Shown here piece after piece: positions 1-8,829 of a stretch of 64,000 nt of DNA. Below the pieces are notes generated by a model. The model made no database searches, was not told the origin of the DNA, and was given only the letters and a program-made list of their open reading frames with translations. How positions within the stretch are numbered: position 1 is the first letter of the stretch; the number at the start of each line of letters is the position of its first letter. Source of the DNA: Saccharothrix luteola. Lineage in GTDB: Bacteria > Actinomycetota > Actinomycetes > Mycobacteriales > Pseudonocardiaceae. The DNA lies in the NCBI RefSeq assembly GCF_020859565.1, contig NZ_JAJHUO010000003.1:150862-214861 (forward strand), read 5' to 3'. The position numbers were made by a program, and so were the translations under genes.

Positions 1-235
1 AGGCGGCGACGTTGACGTAGGGGAAGAACACGCTCTGGCGGTTGAGCTGGAGCTGGTTGTTGTTCGGGGCGTCGTGGTTGACGTCCTGGAGCACGCCCTG
101 GTCGAAGTCCGCGTCCAACGTGTAGAGCACGTCTTCGCCGGGGACCGGGGCGGCGGACGCCGACGGCGGGCCGACGAGGGGGAGGAGCAGCGCGCCGACG
201 GCGGCCAGCACCAGGGATCTTCGCGGGTGAAGCAT
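1..235 (-). CDS. Secreted protein, C-terminus outside window
   Basis: Reading leftwards from an ATG at 235-233, the frame stays open to the window edge, so only the first 78 residues are present. A purine-rich RBS (GAAGAAGGGCAG) lies just upstream. The N-terminus is a classic Sec signal peptide: residues MLHPRR, a hydrophobic stretch of about 20 residues rich in L, V and A, then an ASA|AP-type cleavage site near residue 28. The mature part begins acidic and polar (YTLDADFDQG..., then an Asn/Gln-rich stretch). I do not recognise the family from this fragment; it is exported and probably extracellular. Confidence 0.7.
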   Translation of the reverse strand, partial: MLHPRRSLVLAAVGALLLPLVGPPSASAAPVPGEDVLYTLDADFDQGVLQDVNHDAPNNNQLQLNRQSVFFPYVNVAA

Positions 236-543
236 GGATCTGCCCTTCTTCGGGGTTCGGCAGTTGTTCGGGCATTTCCGTCACGTGACAACCGGGTGTC
301 GAGGGTCGATCGGAACGCGTTACCGGACCGGGAAATGTGAGTAGACAATTAGGCAAAAATAGGGGTGGACATTCACACTCTTCCGAGTGCAGAACGTCCG
401 AATGGCCCAAAGAGACGATTCGCACGGTGACTGTTGACGTTGTCCGCTACGCCGTAAGGTTGAACCTTTCGGCTGATCCGGGCCGATCCGGTCGGTGTCG
501 TCGTTAACCGTTCGGACACCCCCGGACCACCCGGAATTCGCTC

Positions 544-559
544 ACCCGGTCGACCGGGT
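544..559. promoter_or_regulatory. 16-bp perfect palindrome, putative operator of the ABC operon
   Basis: ACCCGGTCGACCGGGT is identical to its reverse complement. It ends 9 bp before a TTGACA hexamer at 569-574 that would be the -35 element for the solute-binding protein gene. The position fits binding by a dimeric regulator. No adjacent regulator gene identifies which one, so the function is inference. Confidence 0.4.
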
Positions 560-568
560 CTCACTCGC

Positions 569-597
569 TTGACAAGTGCGCGCGAGTTCCCGAATCC
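569..597 (+). promoter_or_regulatory. Putative promoter of the ABC uptake operon
   Basis: A consensus -35 hexamer TTGACA (569-574) is followed after 17 bp by GAATCC (592-597), a weak -10 match. A transcript from here would carry a roughly 55-nt leader with the GAGGAAGG ribosome site before the GTG at 659. Confidence 0.35.
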
Positions 598-658
598 TCC
601 GCAGGGCACGTTTTGGTCGTCCGCGAAAAAACCCTTGTCACCCGAGGAAGGTTCGCCC

Positions 659-1789
659 GTGAACCACACCCGAGTCCTGCGGTCGGTAGGCGTCGGCGTC
701 ACCGCGCTGGCGTTGGTCGCGGCCTGCGGCACGCCGCCGCCCAAGGACGGCGCCGCGAGCGGCACCCCCGCGGCGACCGCGAAGTCCGCCGCCGAGTTCG
801 GCGGGTTCGACAAGCTCGTCGAGGCCGCCAAGGAGGAGGGCAGGCTCAACGTCATCGCGCTGCCGCCGGACTGGGCCAACTACGGCGAGATGATCAAGGC
901 GTTCGAGGCGGAGTACGGCATCGAGGTCGACTCGGCGCAGCCCGACGCGTCCAGCCAGGACGAGATCAACGCCGCCAAGCAGCTCAAGGGCGGCGACCGC
1001 GCGCCGGACGTGTTCGACCTCGGCCTGACCGTGGCGCTCGCCAACAAGGACTTGTTCGCGCCCTACCAGGTGCGGACGTGGGCCGACATCGCCGACGAGC
1101 TGAAGGAGCCGTCCGGGCTCTACTACGGCGACTACGGCGGCTTCATGTCCATCGGCTACGACGCCGCCAAGGTGCCCGCGCCGACCTCGGTCAAGGACCT
1201 GCTCAAGCCCGAGTACCAGGGCAAGGTCGCGCTCAACGGCGACCCGACGCAGGCGGGCGCCGCGTTCTCCGGCGTGGTGATGGCCGCGCTGGGCAACGGC
1301 GGCTCGGCCGACGACATCGCGCCCGGCGTGGAGTTCTTCGCCCAGCTCAAGGCCGCGGGCAACTTCCTGCCGGTCGACCCGTCGCCCGCGACCATCGAGT
1401 CCGGGCAGACGCCCGTCGTGATCGACTGGGACTACACCAACGCCGCGCAGACCGCGAAGCTCGCGGGCAAGGTCGACTGGAAGGTCGTCGTCCCGGCGGA
1501 CGCGCAGGTCGGCGGCTACTACAACCAGGCGATCAACAAAGACGCGCCGCACCCGGCCGCCGCGCGCCTGTGGCAGGAGTTCCTGTACTCCGACAAGGGC
1601 CAGAACATCTTCCTCAAGGGCCTGTCGCGGCCCGTGCGGATGGACGCGATGGCCAAGTCCGGCACGGTCGACGCGGACGCGGCGGCGAAGCTGCCGGAGA
1701 CGTCCGGCGCGCAGGTGTTCCTCACCCAGGAGCAGTCGGACAAGGCCAAGCAGGTGCTGGCCTCGACGTGGGCGCAGGCGGTGGGCTGA
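659..1789 (+). CDS. ABC transporter substrate-binding lipoprotein
   Basis: A 376-residue extracellular solute-binding protein of the family 1/6 type (Fe3+, spermidine/putrescine, thiamine or aminoethylphosphonate binders). GTG at 659 is chosen because GAGGAAGG lies upstream and it places a lipoprotein signal peptide at the N-terminus, with lipobox LVAAC about 20 residues in; the cysteine would be lipidated and the protein anchored outside the membrane. An earlier in-frame start at 569 would add a non-signal extension. The mature region has the periplasmic-binding fold pattern, including a late motif on docking to the end of the transport cycle (ARLWQEFLYSDKGQ). It is first in a four-gene operon with two permeases and an ATPase. 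The substrate cannot be fixed from sequence. Confidence 0.9.
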   Translation: MNHTRVLRSVGVGVTALALVAACGTPPPKDGAASGTPAATAKSAAEFGGFDKLVEAAKEEGRLNVIALPPDWANYGEMIKAFEAEYGIEVDSAQPDASSQDEINAAKQLKGGDRAPDVFDLGLTVALANKDLFAPYQVRTWADIADELKEPSGLYYGDYGGFMSIGYDAAKVPAPTSVKDLLKPEYQGKVALNGDPTQAGAAFSGVVMAALGNGGSADDIAPGVEFFAQLKAAGNFLPVDPSPATIESGQTPVVIDWDYTNAAQTAKLAGKVDWKVVVPADAQVGGYYNQAINKDAPHPAAARLWQEFLYSDKGQNIFLKGLSRPVRMDAMAKSGTVDADAAAKLPETSGAQVFLTQEQSDKAKQVLASTWAQAVG

Positions 1790-1792
1790 CCG

Positions 1793-2704
1793 GTGGTCGC
1801 ACCCGTCACGACCGGGGCCGGGGGAGCCGATCGGGGCTCTCCCGGCCCCGGACCCGGTCGGAGCCGGCTGGCGTGGCTCGTCGTGGTGCCGTTCCTGGCC
1901 TACGTCGGCACGTTCCTGGTGTACCCGACCGCGCTGGTGCTGGCCGGGGCGTTCCAGGACGCGGACGGCGGGTTCACGGTGGCCAACCTGGCCGACCTGA
2001 CCCGCGGCGTGTACCTGCAGGCGTTCCTGCGCAGCGTGGAGCTGTCCGCGATCACCGCCCTGCTCGGCGCGGTGTTCGGCGCGCTGCTGTCGTGGGCCGT
2101 GGCGGTCGGCGAGCCGGAAGGCCCGCTGCGCCGCGTGGTGGTGGCCGGCGCGGGTGTGCTCGCCCAGTTCGGCGGCGTGCCGCTGGCGTTCGCGTTCCTG
2201 GCCACGATCGGCTTCCAGGGCTTCGTCACGCGGTTCCTGCGCGAGTCGTTCGGCGTGGACCTGTTCGCCGGCGGCGCGTGGCTGTTCGAGCTGCCCGGCC
2301 TGACCCTGGTCTACACGTTCTTCCAGATCCCGCTGATGGTCATCGTGTTCCTGCCCGCGCTGGACGGCCTGCGCCCGCAGTGGCGCGAGGCGGTGGCCGG
2401 CCTCGGCGGCTCGTCGTGGACCTACTGGCGGCACGTCGGCGGCCCGATCCTGCTGCCCGCGTTCCTCGGCGCGTTGCTGTTGCTGTTCGCCAACGCGTTC
2501 TCCGCCTACGCCACGGCGGCGGCGCTGGTGTCGCAGGGCAGCCCGATCGTGCCGCTGCAGATCCGCGGCTTCCTCACCGGCGAGGTGCTGCTGGGCCAGG
2601 AGAACCTGGGCAAGGCGCTGGGCCTGGGCATGGTCGTGGTGGTCGGCGTGGCGATGGGCCTGTACGCGTTGTTGCAGCGGAGGTTCTCGCGATGGCAGCG
2701 GTGA
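1793..2704 (+). CDS. ABC transporter permease (first)
   Basis: A 303-residue inner-membrane permease of the binding-protein-dependent (MetI/PotB-like) family with about six transmembrane helices. A conserved EAA-type loop (EAVAGLGGSSWTYWRHVGGP, near residue 200) contacts the ATPase. The GTG start is 3 nt after the stop of the binding-protein gene. The first 25 residues are Gly/Pro-rich and cytoplasmic, and the first membrane span follows at about residue 30. Its 3' end overlaps the next permease gene by 13 nt, which indicates translational coupling. It imports the ligand delivered by the upstream lipoprotein; specificity is unknown. Confidence 0.9.
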   Translation: MVAPVTTGAGGADRGSPGPGPGRSRLAWLVVVPFLAYVGTFLVYPTALVLAGAFQDADGGFTVANLADLTRGVYLQAFLRSVELSAITALLGAVFGALLSWAVAVGEPEGPLRRVVVAGAGVLAQFGGVPLAFAFLATIGFQGFVTRFLRESFGVDLFAGGAWLFELPGLTLVYTFFQIPLMVIVFLPALDGLRPQWREAVAGLGGSSWTYWRHVGGPILLPAFLGALLLLFANAFSAYATAAALVSQGSPIVPLQIRGFLTGEVLLGQENLGKALGLGMVVVVGVAMGLYALLQRRFSRWQR

Positions 2705-3477
2705 CCCGGCGCGGTGTCGCGCGGTCCGCGATCCTGGTGGTCCTCGGGGCCTTCCTCCTGCTGCCGCTGGTCGCGATGGCGGAGTTCTCCACCCGCGGCG
2801 CGAACGGCACGCGCAGCCTCGCGTCGTGGGCGGCGATCGTGGACGACCCGGACCTGGTCGAGGCGATCGGAGTGTCGGTGCAGCTCGCGGTGGCCAGTTC
2901 GCTGGTCGTGCTGGTGCTGCTGGTGCCGACGATGACGTGGATCAGGCTGCGGCTGCCCGCGCTGCGCCGGCTGGTGGAGTTCCTGTGCCTGCTGCCCGTG
3001 GCGATCCCGGCGATCGTGCTGGTGGTGGGCATGGCGCCGCTGTACGCGTGGGTGAACTACTTCCTCGGCGACTCGCCGTTGACGCTGACGTTCGCCTACG
3101 CGGTGCTGGTGCTGCCGTTCGCCTACCGGGCGATCGACTCGGGCCTGTCCGCGATCGACCTGAAGACGCTGGCGGAAGCGGCACGCGGCCTCGGCGCGTC
3201 CTGGGGCACGGTGCTGCTGCGGGTCGTGGTGCCCAACATCCGCACCGCGCTGCTCGGTGCGTCGCTGCTGTCGGTGGCGTTGGTGCTCGGCGAGTTCACC
3301 ATCGCGTCGCTGCTGAACTTCGACACCTTGCAGGTGCGGGTCAACCTGCTCGGCAAGCGCGACGCGGGTGTGTCGATCGCGGTGTCGCTGCTGAGCCTGC
3401 TGTTCGCGTTCGCGCTGTTGTTCCTGCTCTCGTTCGTCGGCAGGCGACGGCGGGGCGCCGCCGTCGAGGAAGGCTGA
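2692..3477 (+). CDS. ABC transporter permease (second)
   Basis: A 261-residue permease, the partner of the preceding one (PotC/PhnV-like). The ATG at 2692 lies inside the end of the upstream gene and follows a GGAGG-like site. It has about six membrane helices, with the EAA loop at LAEAARGLGASWGTVLLRVV near residue 160. Its C-terminus is basic (GRRRRG). The ATPase gene starts 2 nt after its stop. Two separate permeases of unequal length, one ATPase and one lipoprotein form a complete importer. Confidence 0.9.
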   Translation: MAAVTRRGVARSAILVVLGAFLLLPLVAMAEFSTRGANGTRSLASWAAIVDDPDLVEAIGVSVQLAVASSLVVLVLLVPTMTWIRLRLPALRRLVEFLCLLPVAIPAIVLVVGMAPLYAWVNYFLGDSPLTLTFAYAVLVLPFAYRAIDSGLSAIDLKTLAEAARGLGASWGTVLLRVVVPNIRTALLGASLLSVALVLGEFTIASLLNFDTLQVRVNLLGKRDAGVSIAVSLLSLLFAFALLFLLSFVGRRRRGAAVEEG

Positions 3478-3479
3478 TC

Positions 3480-4523
3480 ATGGGGTACCTGCGACTGGAC
3501 GGGCTGCGCAAGTCGTTCGGCGGCCAGAGCGCGCTCGACGGGCTCGACCTGGAACTCGCCGAGGGCGAGCTGGTCAGCCTGCTCGGGCCGAGCGGCTGCG
3601 GCAAGACGACCGCGCTGCGCATCGTCGCCGGGTTCGAGACGGCCGACTCGGGCACGGTCCTGGTGGACGGCCGCGACATCACCCGCGTGCCCGCGAACAA
3701 GCGGGACATGGGCATGGTGTTCCAGTCCTACAGCCTGTTCCCGAACATGACCGTGACGCAGAACGTGGCGTTCGGCCCGCGGCTGCGCAAGGCGCCGGAC
3801 CGGGCGGGACGGGTCGCCGAGCTGCTGGAGCTGGTCGGGCTCGCCCACCTGGGCGGGCGGTACCCGCACCAGCTGTCCGGTGGCCAGCAGCAACGCGTGG
3901 CGCTGGCCCGTGCGCTGGCGATCCGGCCGAGGGTGCTGCTGCTGGACGAGCCGCTGTCCGCGCTGGACGCCAAGGTGCGGGTGAACCTGCGTGACGAGAT
4001 CCGGCGCATCCAGACCGAGCTGGGCACGACCACCTTGTTCGTCACGCACGACCAGGAGGAGGCGTTGGCCGTCTCCGACCGGGTGGGCGTGATGTCGGAG
4101 GGCAGGCTGGAGCAGCTCGACACGCCGGCGGTCGTGTACCGGGAGCCCGCGTCGGCGTTCGTGGCGCGGTTCGTCGGCGTGACCAACGCGGTGCACGGCG
4201 TCGCCGAGGCGGGTGGCGTGCGGCTGGGCGCGTTCCGGCTGGCCACCGAGGCGGTCGGCGGGCTGACCGGCGAGGTCGAGGTGATCGTGCGGCCGGAGGA
4301 CATCGGCATCGCGCCCCACGGCGGCCAGGCCGACGGCGCGTTGACCGGCAGCGTGCTCACGCAGAGCTTCCTCGGGCCGGTGACGAGGCTGTCCGTGCGG
4401 CTCGACGGCGGCGACCAGGTCGTGCGGGTCGACCAGCCGTCCAGCCGCGCGGCCGACTTCCCGCCCGGCACGACCGTCGCGCTCGACCTCGGGGCCGGCA
4501 GGCTGATGGTGGTCGCGGCGTGA
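3480..4523 (+). CDS. ABC transporter ATP-binding protein (PotA/FbpC type)
   Basis: A 347-residue importer ATPase. All nucleotide-binding motifs are visible: Walker A GPSGCGKTT near residue 38, Q-loop MVFQSYSLFPNM near 80, signature LSGGQQQR near 132, Walker B LLLDEPLSALD near 155 and the H-loop THDQEEAL near 188. A C-terminal TOBE-like regulatory domain follows from about residue 240. This length and layout match polyamine, ferric iron and aminoethylphosphonate importers. It is the last gene of the 659-4523 operon and ends 6 nt before the convergent gene at 4530. Confidence 0.93.
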   Translation: MGYLRLDGLRKSFGGQSALDGLDLELAEGELVSLLGPSGCGKTTALRIVAGFETADSGTVLVDGRDITRVPANKRDMGMVFQSYSLFPNMTVTQNVAFGPRLRKAPDRAGRVAELLELVGLAHLGGRYPHQLSGGQQQRVALARALAIRPRVLLLDEPLSALDAKVRVNLRDEIRRIQTELGTTTLFVTHDQEEALAVSDRVGVMSEGRLEQLDTPAVVYREPASAFVARFVGVTNAVHGVAEAGGVRLGAFRLATEAVGGLTGEVEVIVRPEDIGIAPHGGQADGALTGSVLTQSFLGPVTRLSVRLDGGDQVVRVDQPSSRAADFPPGTTVALDLGAGRLMVVAA

Positions 4524-4529
4524 CGGGCG

Positions 4530-5144
4530 CTACGGGCGGCGCAATTTCGTCAACCTGAGCCGTTCGTCGTCGGACAAGGCCGAATCGGTCAGGACGCGCA
4601 CCCCGCGGGCGCCGATCGGCTGACCGTTCACGGAAGTCACCCAATTGGTCGGTACGTCGGTGAACAAGGTGACTTCCGGCGTGTCGGTGAAATGGCCGTA
4701 ACCCAGCACCGTCGACCGGCTCACGCTCGGACCGTTGAGCACCACGTAATCCTGGTCCGCCAGGGTCGGGTCGGCGGCCCACGGCACCTCGTCGCCGAGC
4801 GTCCAGCCGCCGACGCCGCCGTAGCGCAGCAGGAACGTGCGGGCGTGGTGGATGGTGACCACGTAGTGGTGCTCGCGGTCCGGGTCGACGGGCACCGGCG
4901 TCCGCGTGAAGTTGAGGCCGTAGGGCACGCCGGTCGCGCGCACGGTGCGGGAGAACGCCGCCAGGTCGCCGCCGCCGGTGCTGATCGCCCGCGACAGCGC
5001 CGACCACGCGCCGGTGGCCGTCTGGTTCGGCAGGCGAGCACCCGGCCACGGGTCGCGAATGGTCATGCCGCCCCAGATGAGGCGCACGGCAGGGGCCGGC
5101 CAGACATTGTCGCGCTCACCCCGGTAGAGGGTCATGTCCGGCAT
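4530..5144 (-). CDS. Unrecognised 204-residue protein
   Basis: The ATG at 5144 has a good RBS (GAGGAG about 9 nt upstream), so the gene is probably real. The product has no signal peptide or membrane span. It starts with LYRGERDNVWP, has mixed aromatic and charged composition, a central HHYVVTIHHARTF segment, and a basic end (LRLTKLRRP). An early Tyr-Arg-Gly and scattered aromatic strands faintly recall ADP-ribosyltransferase folds, but I see no convincing catalytic triad and assign no function. It is convergent with the ABC operon, leaving only 6 bp between them. Confidence 0.6.
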   Translation of the reverse strand: MPDMTLYRGERDNVWPAPAVRLIWGGMTIRDPWPGARLPNQTATGAWSALSRAISTGGGDLAAFSRTVRATGVPYGLNFTRTPVPVDPDREHHYVVTIHHARTFLLRYGGVGGWTLGDEVPWAADPTLADQDYVVLNGPSVSRSTVLGYGHFTDTPEVTLFTDVPTNWVTSVNGQPIGARGVRVLTDSALSDDERLRLTKLRRP

Positions 5145-5306
5145 GGGAAATACTCCTCGCGAGGAATTCGTGAAGAGGAATCGGTTTCGATCCTACGCGG
5201 AGCGGGGCCGAACGCGGACGAATTCACCGGCAAGGAGTATCGGGCCTCGGGAATGAGGTGTGTTAAAAGGGCGTATATGCAGGGTGCGCATCACCGGGTG
5301 AGCGAA

Positions 5307-5334
5307 GGGCCCGCCGCGGGTGCGCGGCGGGCCC
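5307..5334 (-). terminator. Hairpin terminator after the LVIVD-repeat gene
   Basis: Perfect 11-bp stem GGGCCCGCCGC / GCGGCGGGCCC with a 6-nt loop, about 30 nt downstream of the stop codon of the leftward gene ending at 5366. There is no strong U tract, as is usual in actinomycetes. Confidence 0.7.
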
Positions 5335-5365
5335 TCCTGGTGTCACGACGGTCGGACCGTCCGGG

Positions 5366-6865
<1,500 letters not shown>

Positions 6866-7019
6866 TTCAGGTTCCCCTTCCAACCCACTGCAGGGCCCGC
6901 AGTATCACCCCTTCGCATGGCTAAGGACCAGACCCGATCGTCGGAAAGTTTCTCCGCTTCCGACCGGTGGAACGGCCGGGTACGTTGACGGCCGACCGGA
7001 GGTTCTAGGGGGTAGCGGG

Positions 7020-7643
7020 ATGCGGATGGTGTTCGTCGCGGTGTTGGTGGCCGTCCTCGCGGGCTGTACGTCCCAGGCGGACGACCAGCCTCCGATCATT
7101 GCGCCGCAGGGGCCGGGCGAGCAAGCGAAAACCCTGGCGCCGGAGGATTTCGGCACGGATCGGTGGGTCGCGCCGAGCGAGGCGGACCTGAAGTACGTCG
7201 CCGGCATGATCGTCCACCACAGGCAGGCGCTGGAGATGACCGCGCTGGCGCCGGAACGCGCGCAGCACGAGACGGTGCGCGGCTTGGCGTCGCGGATCCA
7301 CGACACGCAGGGCCCGGAGATCGCGGCGATGGAGCAGTGGCAGCGGCAGTACGCGGAGAACGCGCCCGCGCACGGCCACCGCGCCGAGCTGCCGGAGGTC
7401 GACCACGGCTCGATGCCCGGCATGGCCACCGACGAGCAGATGGCCGCCCTGAAGGCCGCCCGCGGCGCGGACTTCGACCGGCTCTTCCTCCAGCTGATGA
7501 TCGCCCACCACGAGGGCGCCGTGCGGATGGCGGTCGAGGTGCTGTCCTCGGGCAGCGACGTGCGGGTCGAGGAGATGGCCAACGACGTCTCGGTCTCCCA
7601 GACCGACGAGATCGAGCGGATGAAGGCGATCACGATCCCGTGA
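7020..7643 (+). CDS. DUF305 lipoprotein
   Basis: A 207-residue lipoprotein. The lipobox VLAGC ends at about residue 16 and is followed by a polar linker. The DUF305 domain (ferritin-like four-helix type) has two copies of the characteristic helix motif, MIVHHRQALEM near residue 63 and MIAHHEGAVRMA near residue 160, whose His, Glu and Met residues are suited to metal binding. Family members are often placed near copper or redox genes, but no such neighbour is seen here. The ATG at 7020 follows a G-rich site. It is convergent with the ABM gene, 6 bp apart. Confidence 0.87.
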   Translation: MRMVFVAVLVAVLAGCTSQADDQPPIIAPQGPGEQAKTLAPEDFGTDRWVAPSEADLKYVAGMIVHHRQALEMTALAPERAQHETVRGLASRIHDTQGPEIAAMEQWQRQYAENAPAHGHRAELPEVDHGSMPGMATDEQMAALKAARGADFDRLFLQLMIAHHEGAVRMAVEVLSSGSDVRVEEMANDVSVSQTDEIERMKAITIP

Positions 7644-7649
7644 CCGCGA

Positions 7650-7964
7650 TCAGGGGCTGAGCAGCAGGTCTTCCGACGGTTGGAAGGTCTCCACCGCGTT
7701 GCCCGTCACGTGGCGGGCGATGCCGGCGTTGCGCCGGTGGGCTGCCTTGAAGGAGTCCGACGCGACCCAGGCGTGGAAGTCGTCCTCGGTGTCGAACTCG
7801 TTGACCGACACGTACGGCTGGTCGGGGCGGGTGGGGCGCAGCAGCGTGCTGCGACGCAGGCCGGGCACACCGGGCAGGTGCTCGCGCATGGTGCTCCGGA
7901 AGTGCGACTCGAACTCCTCGGCGCGTTCGGCGGGGACGAACAAGCGGTTGGTCGCGATGAACAC
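7650..7964 (-). CDS. Antibiotic biosynthesis monooxygenase (ABM) domain protein
   Basis: A 104-residue cytoplasmic protein with the dimeric ferredoxin-like ABM fold, closest in pattern to IsdG/HmoA-like proteins (opening FIATNRLFVPAERAEEFE, later VSVNEFDTEDDFHAWVAS and FKAAHRR). Members either oxidise aromatics without cofactors or degrade haem; the sequence alone does not decide. The start is GTG at 7964, with GGAGG 5-6 nt upstream. It is divergent from the TetR gene across 81 bp, so that regulator is the natural candidate to control it. Confidence 0.82.
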   Translation of the reverse strand: MFIATNRLFVPAERAEEFESHFRSTMREHLPGVPGLRRSTLLRPTRPDQPYVSVNEFDTEDDFHAWVASDSFKAAHRRNAGIARHVTGNAVETFQPSEDLLLSP

Positions 7965-7996
7965 CCGACACCTCCGTGGTTCCCGACGCAGTGTAG

Positions 7997-8007
7997 GGAA
8001 CTATTCC
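7997..8007. promoter_or_regulatory. Short dyad between ABM and TetR genes
   Basis: GGAA-CTA-TTCC is an inverted repeat with a 3-nt centre, in the 81-bp gap between two divergent genes. It is a candidate TetR operator covering both promoters. A TAGGAT hexamer at 8033-8038, 7 nt before the GTG at 8046, could be the -10 of a leaderless TetR transcript. Confidence 0.35.
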
Positions 8008-8045
8008 AACGGCGCGTAGGTAAGGCAAGGGCTAGGATCGGGCGA

Positions 8046-8627
8046 GTGCCCAGGATCAGCGCCGACACGCTCGCGGAGCACCGCGCGAACCGGCTGCGGG
8101 ACCTGCTGGACGCGGGGCGCGACATCGTGGCCTCGGAGGGCGCGGACGCGCTGACCCTCGCGTCGCTGGCCCGTCGCGTCGGTCTGTCGCGGCCGAGCCT
8201 GTACGAGTACTTCCGCTCCCGCGAGGAGCTGGTCGCCGCGATCGTGTCCGACGAGCTGCCCGAGTGGGGCCGCAGGCTGGCCGAGGCGGTGCGCTCGGTC
8301 GACGGCGTCGAGGCCAAGGTCGAGGCCTACCTCCGCACCGAGCTGGAGATCATCGCCGACGGCAGCCACAGCGCCGTCGTCGCCCTCTCCGCGCACGCGC
8401 TGCCCGACGCCGCCCGCACCGCGATCCGCGCCGAGCACGACAAGCTCCTCGCCCCGTTGGTGGACGTCCTCACCGACGCCGGCGTCCCCTCACCGGCCCT
8501 GCGCGCCGTCCTGATCCACGGCGCGGCCGAGGCCGCCGCCCGCACCCTCCGCCCGGGCGACACCCCGCACAACACCACCGTCGTCACCGCCCTGACCACT
8601 CAAATCCTCCACGGCCTCCACCCCTGA
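8046..8627 (+). CDS. TetR family regulator
   Basis: A 193-residue one-component repressor. The N-terminal helix-turn-helix is standard: LTLASLARRVGLSRPSLYEYFRSREELVAAI near residues 36-66. The C-terminal ligand-binding and dimerisation domain is Ala-rich. The GTG at 8046 gives the expected N-terminus, while upstream in-frame codons run into the divergent ABM gene. No clear Shine-Dalgarno is present and a -10-like TAGGAT lies 7 nt upstream, so translation may be leaderless. Targets could be the divergent ABM gene or the exporter operon at 8830, whose upstream region holds a perfect palindrome. The effector is unknown. Confidence 0.9.
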   Translation: MPRISADTLAEHRANRLRDLLDAGRDIVASEGADALTLASLARRVGLSRPSLYEYFRSREELVAAIVSDELPEWGRRLAEAVRSVDGVEAKVEAYLRTELEIIADGSHSAVVALSAHALPDAARTAIRAEHDKLLAPLVDVLTDAGVPSPALRAVLIHGAAEAAARTLRPGDTPHNTTVVTALTTQILHGLHP

Positions 8628-8631
8628 CCTC

Positions 8632-8698
8632 GCGCGTGTCCTACCTCCAGACCGCGCGAGTCCTACGTTCCGACCGCGAGAGTCCTACGTTCGGAACC
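8632..8698 (+). repeat. Three tandem copies of a 22-bp repeat
   Basis: Units at 8632-8653, 8654-8675 and 8676-8698 (22, 22 and 23 bp) share the core GTCCTAC followed by GTTC(C/G)GA, with GCGCGA between units. The array starts 5 bp after the TetR stop codon. A related 22-bp array lies at 46510-46619. Confidence 0.75.
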
Positions 8699-8717
8699 CC
8701 TGAGTTCAACGCTCAGG
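8699..8717. other. Hairpin ending the 22-bp repeat array
   Basis: CCTGAG, a 7-nt loop (TTCAACG), then CTCAGG directly follows the third repeat. It may act as a weak terminator for the TetR transcript. Its CCTGAG-TTCAAC core resembles the repeat units of the second array at 46.5 kb. Confidence 0.45.
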
Positions 8718-8754
8718 TCCACCCCGAGGGCGGATCAGGGTGGTCTACGGGAAG

Positions 8755-8772
8755 ATCAACCGATCGGTTGAT
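8755..8772. promoter_or_regulatory. 18-bp perfect palindrome upstream of the exporter operon
   Basis: ATCAACCGATCGGTTGAT equals its reverse complement, with the ACCGATCGGT core typical of TetR-family operators. It lies 58 bp upstream of the ABC ATPase ATG at 8830 and about 130 bp after the TetR gene, so the exporter operon may be TetR-controlled. Confidence 0.5.
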
Positions 8773-8829
8773 GCCAGGTGTGGCCCGCCGTGTGATCCGG
8801 CCGAACGCCCGGTCGACGACGCTCGTGGC

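Larger units (their letters stand above)
236..658. other. 423-bp divergent intergenic region
   Basis: No credible gene here. It separates the leftward secreted protein from the rightward ABC uptake operon and must hold both promoters. Visible elements are a perfect GTCACGTGAC palindrome at 280-289, a locally A/T-rich stretch at about 330-367 that is unusual for this chromosome, a perfect 16-bp palindrome at 544-559, and a consensus -35 hexamer at 569-574. Confidence 0.6.

Noticed and set aside
613..3477. Long plus-strand frame of 954 codons across the ABC operon
   Set aside because: Its first two thirds are an Arg/Gly-rich shadow of the binding-protein and first permease genes; only the part from 2692 is a real gene.
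8632..8698. Repeat array considered as a CRISPR
   Set aside because: Units are contiguous 22-mers with no spacers, and no cas genes are present in the window; the same applies to 46510-46619.
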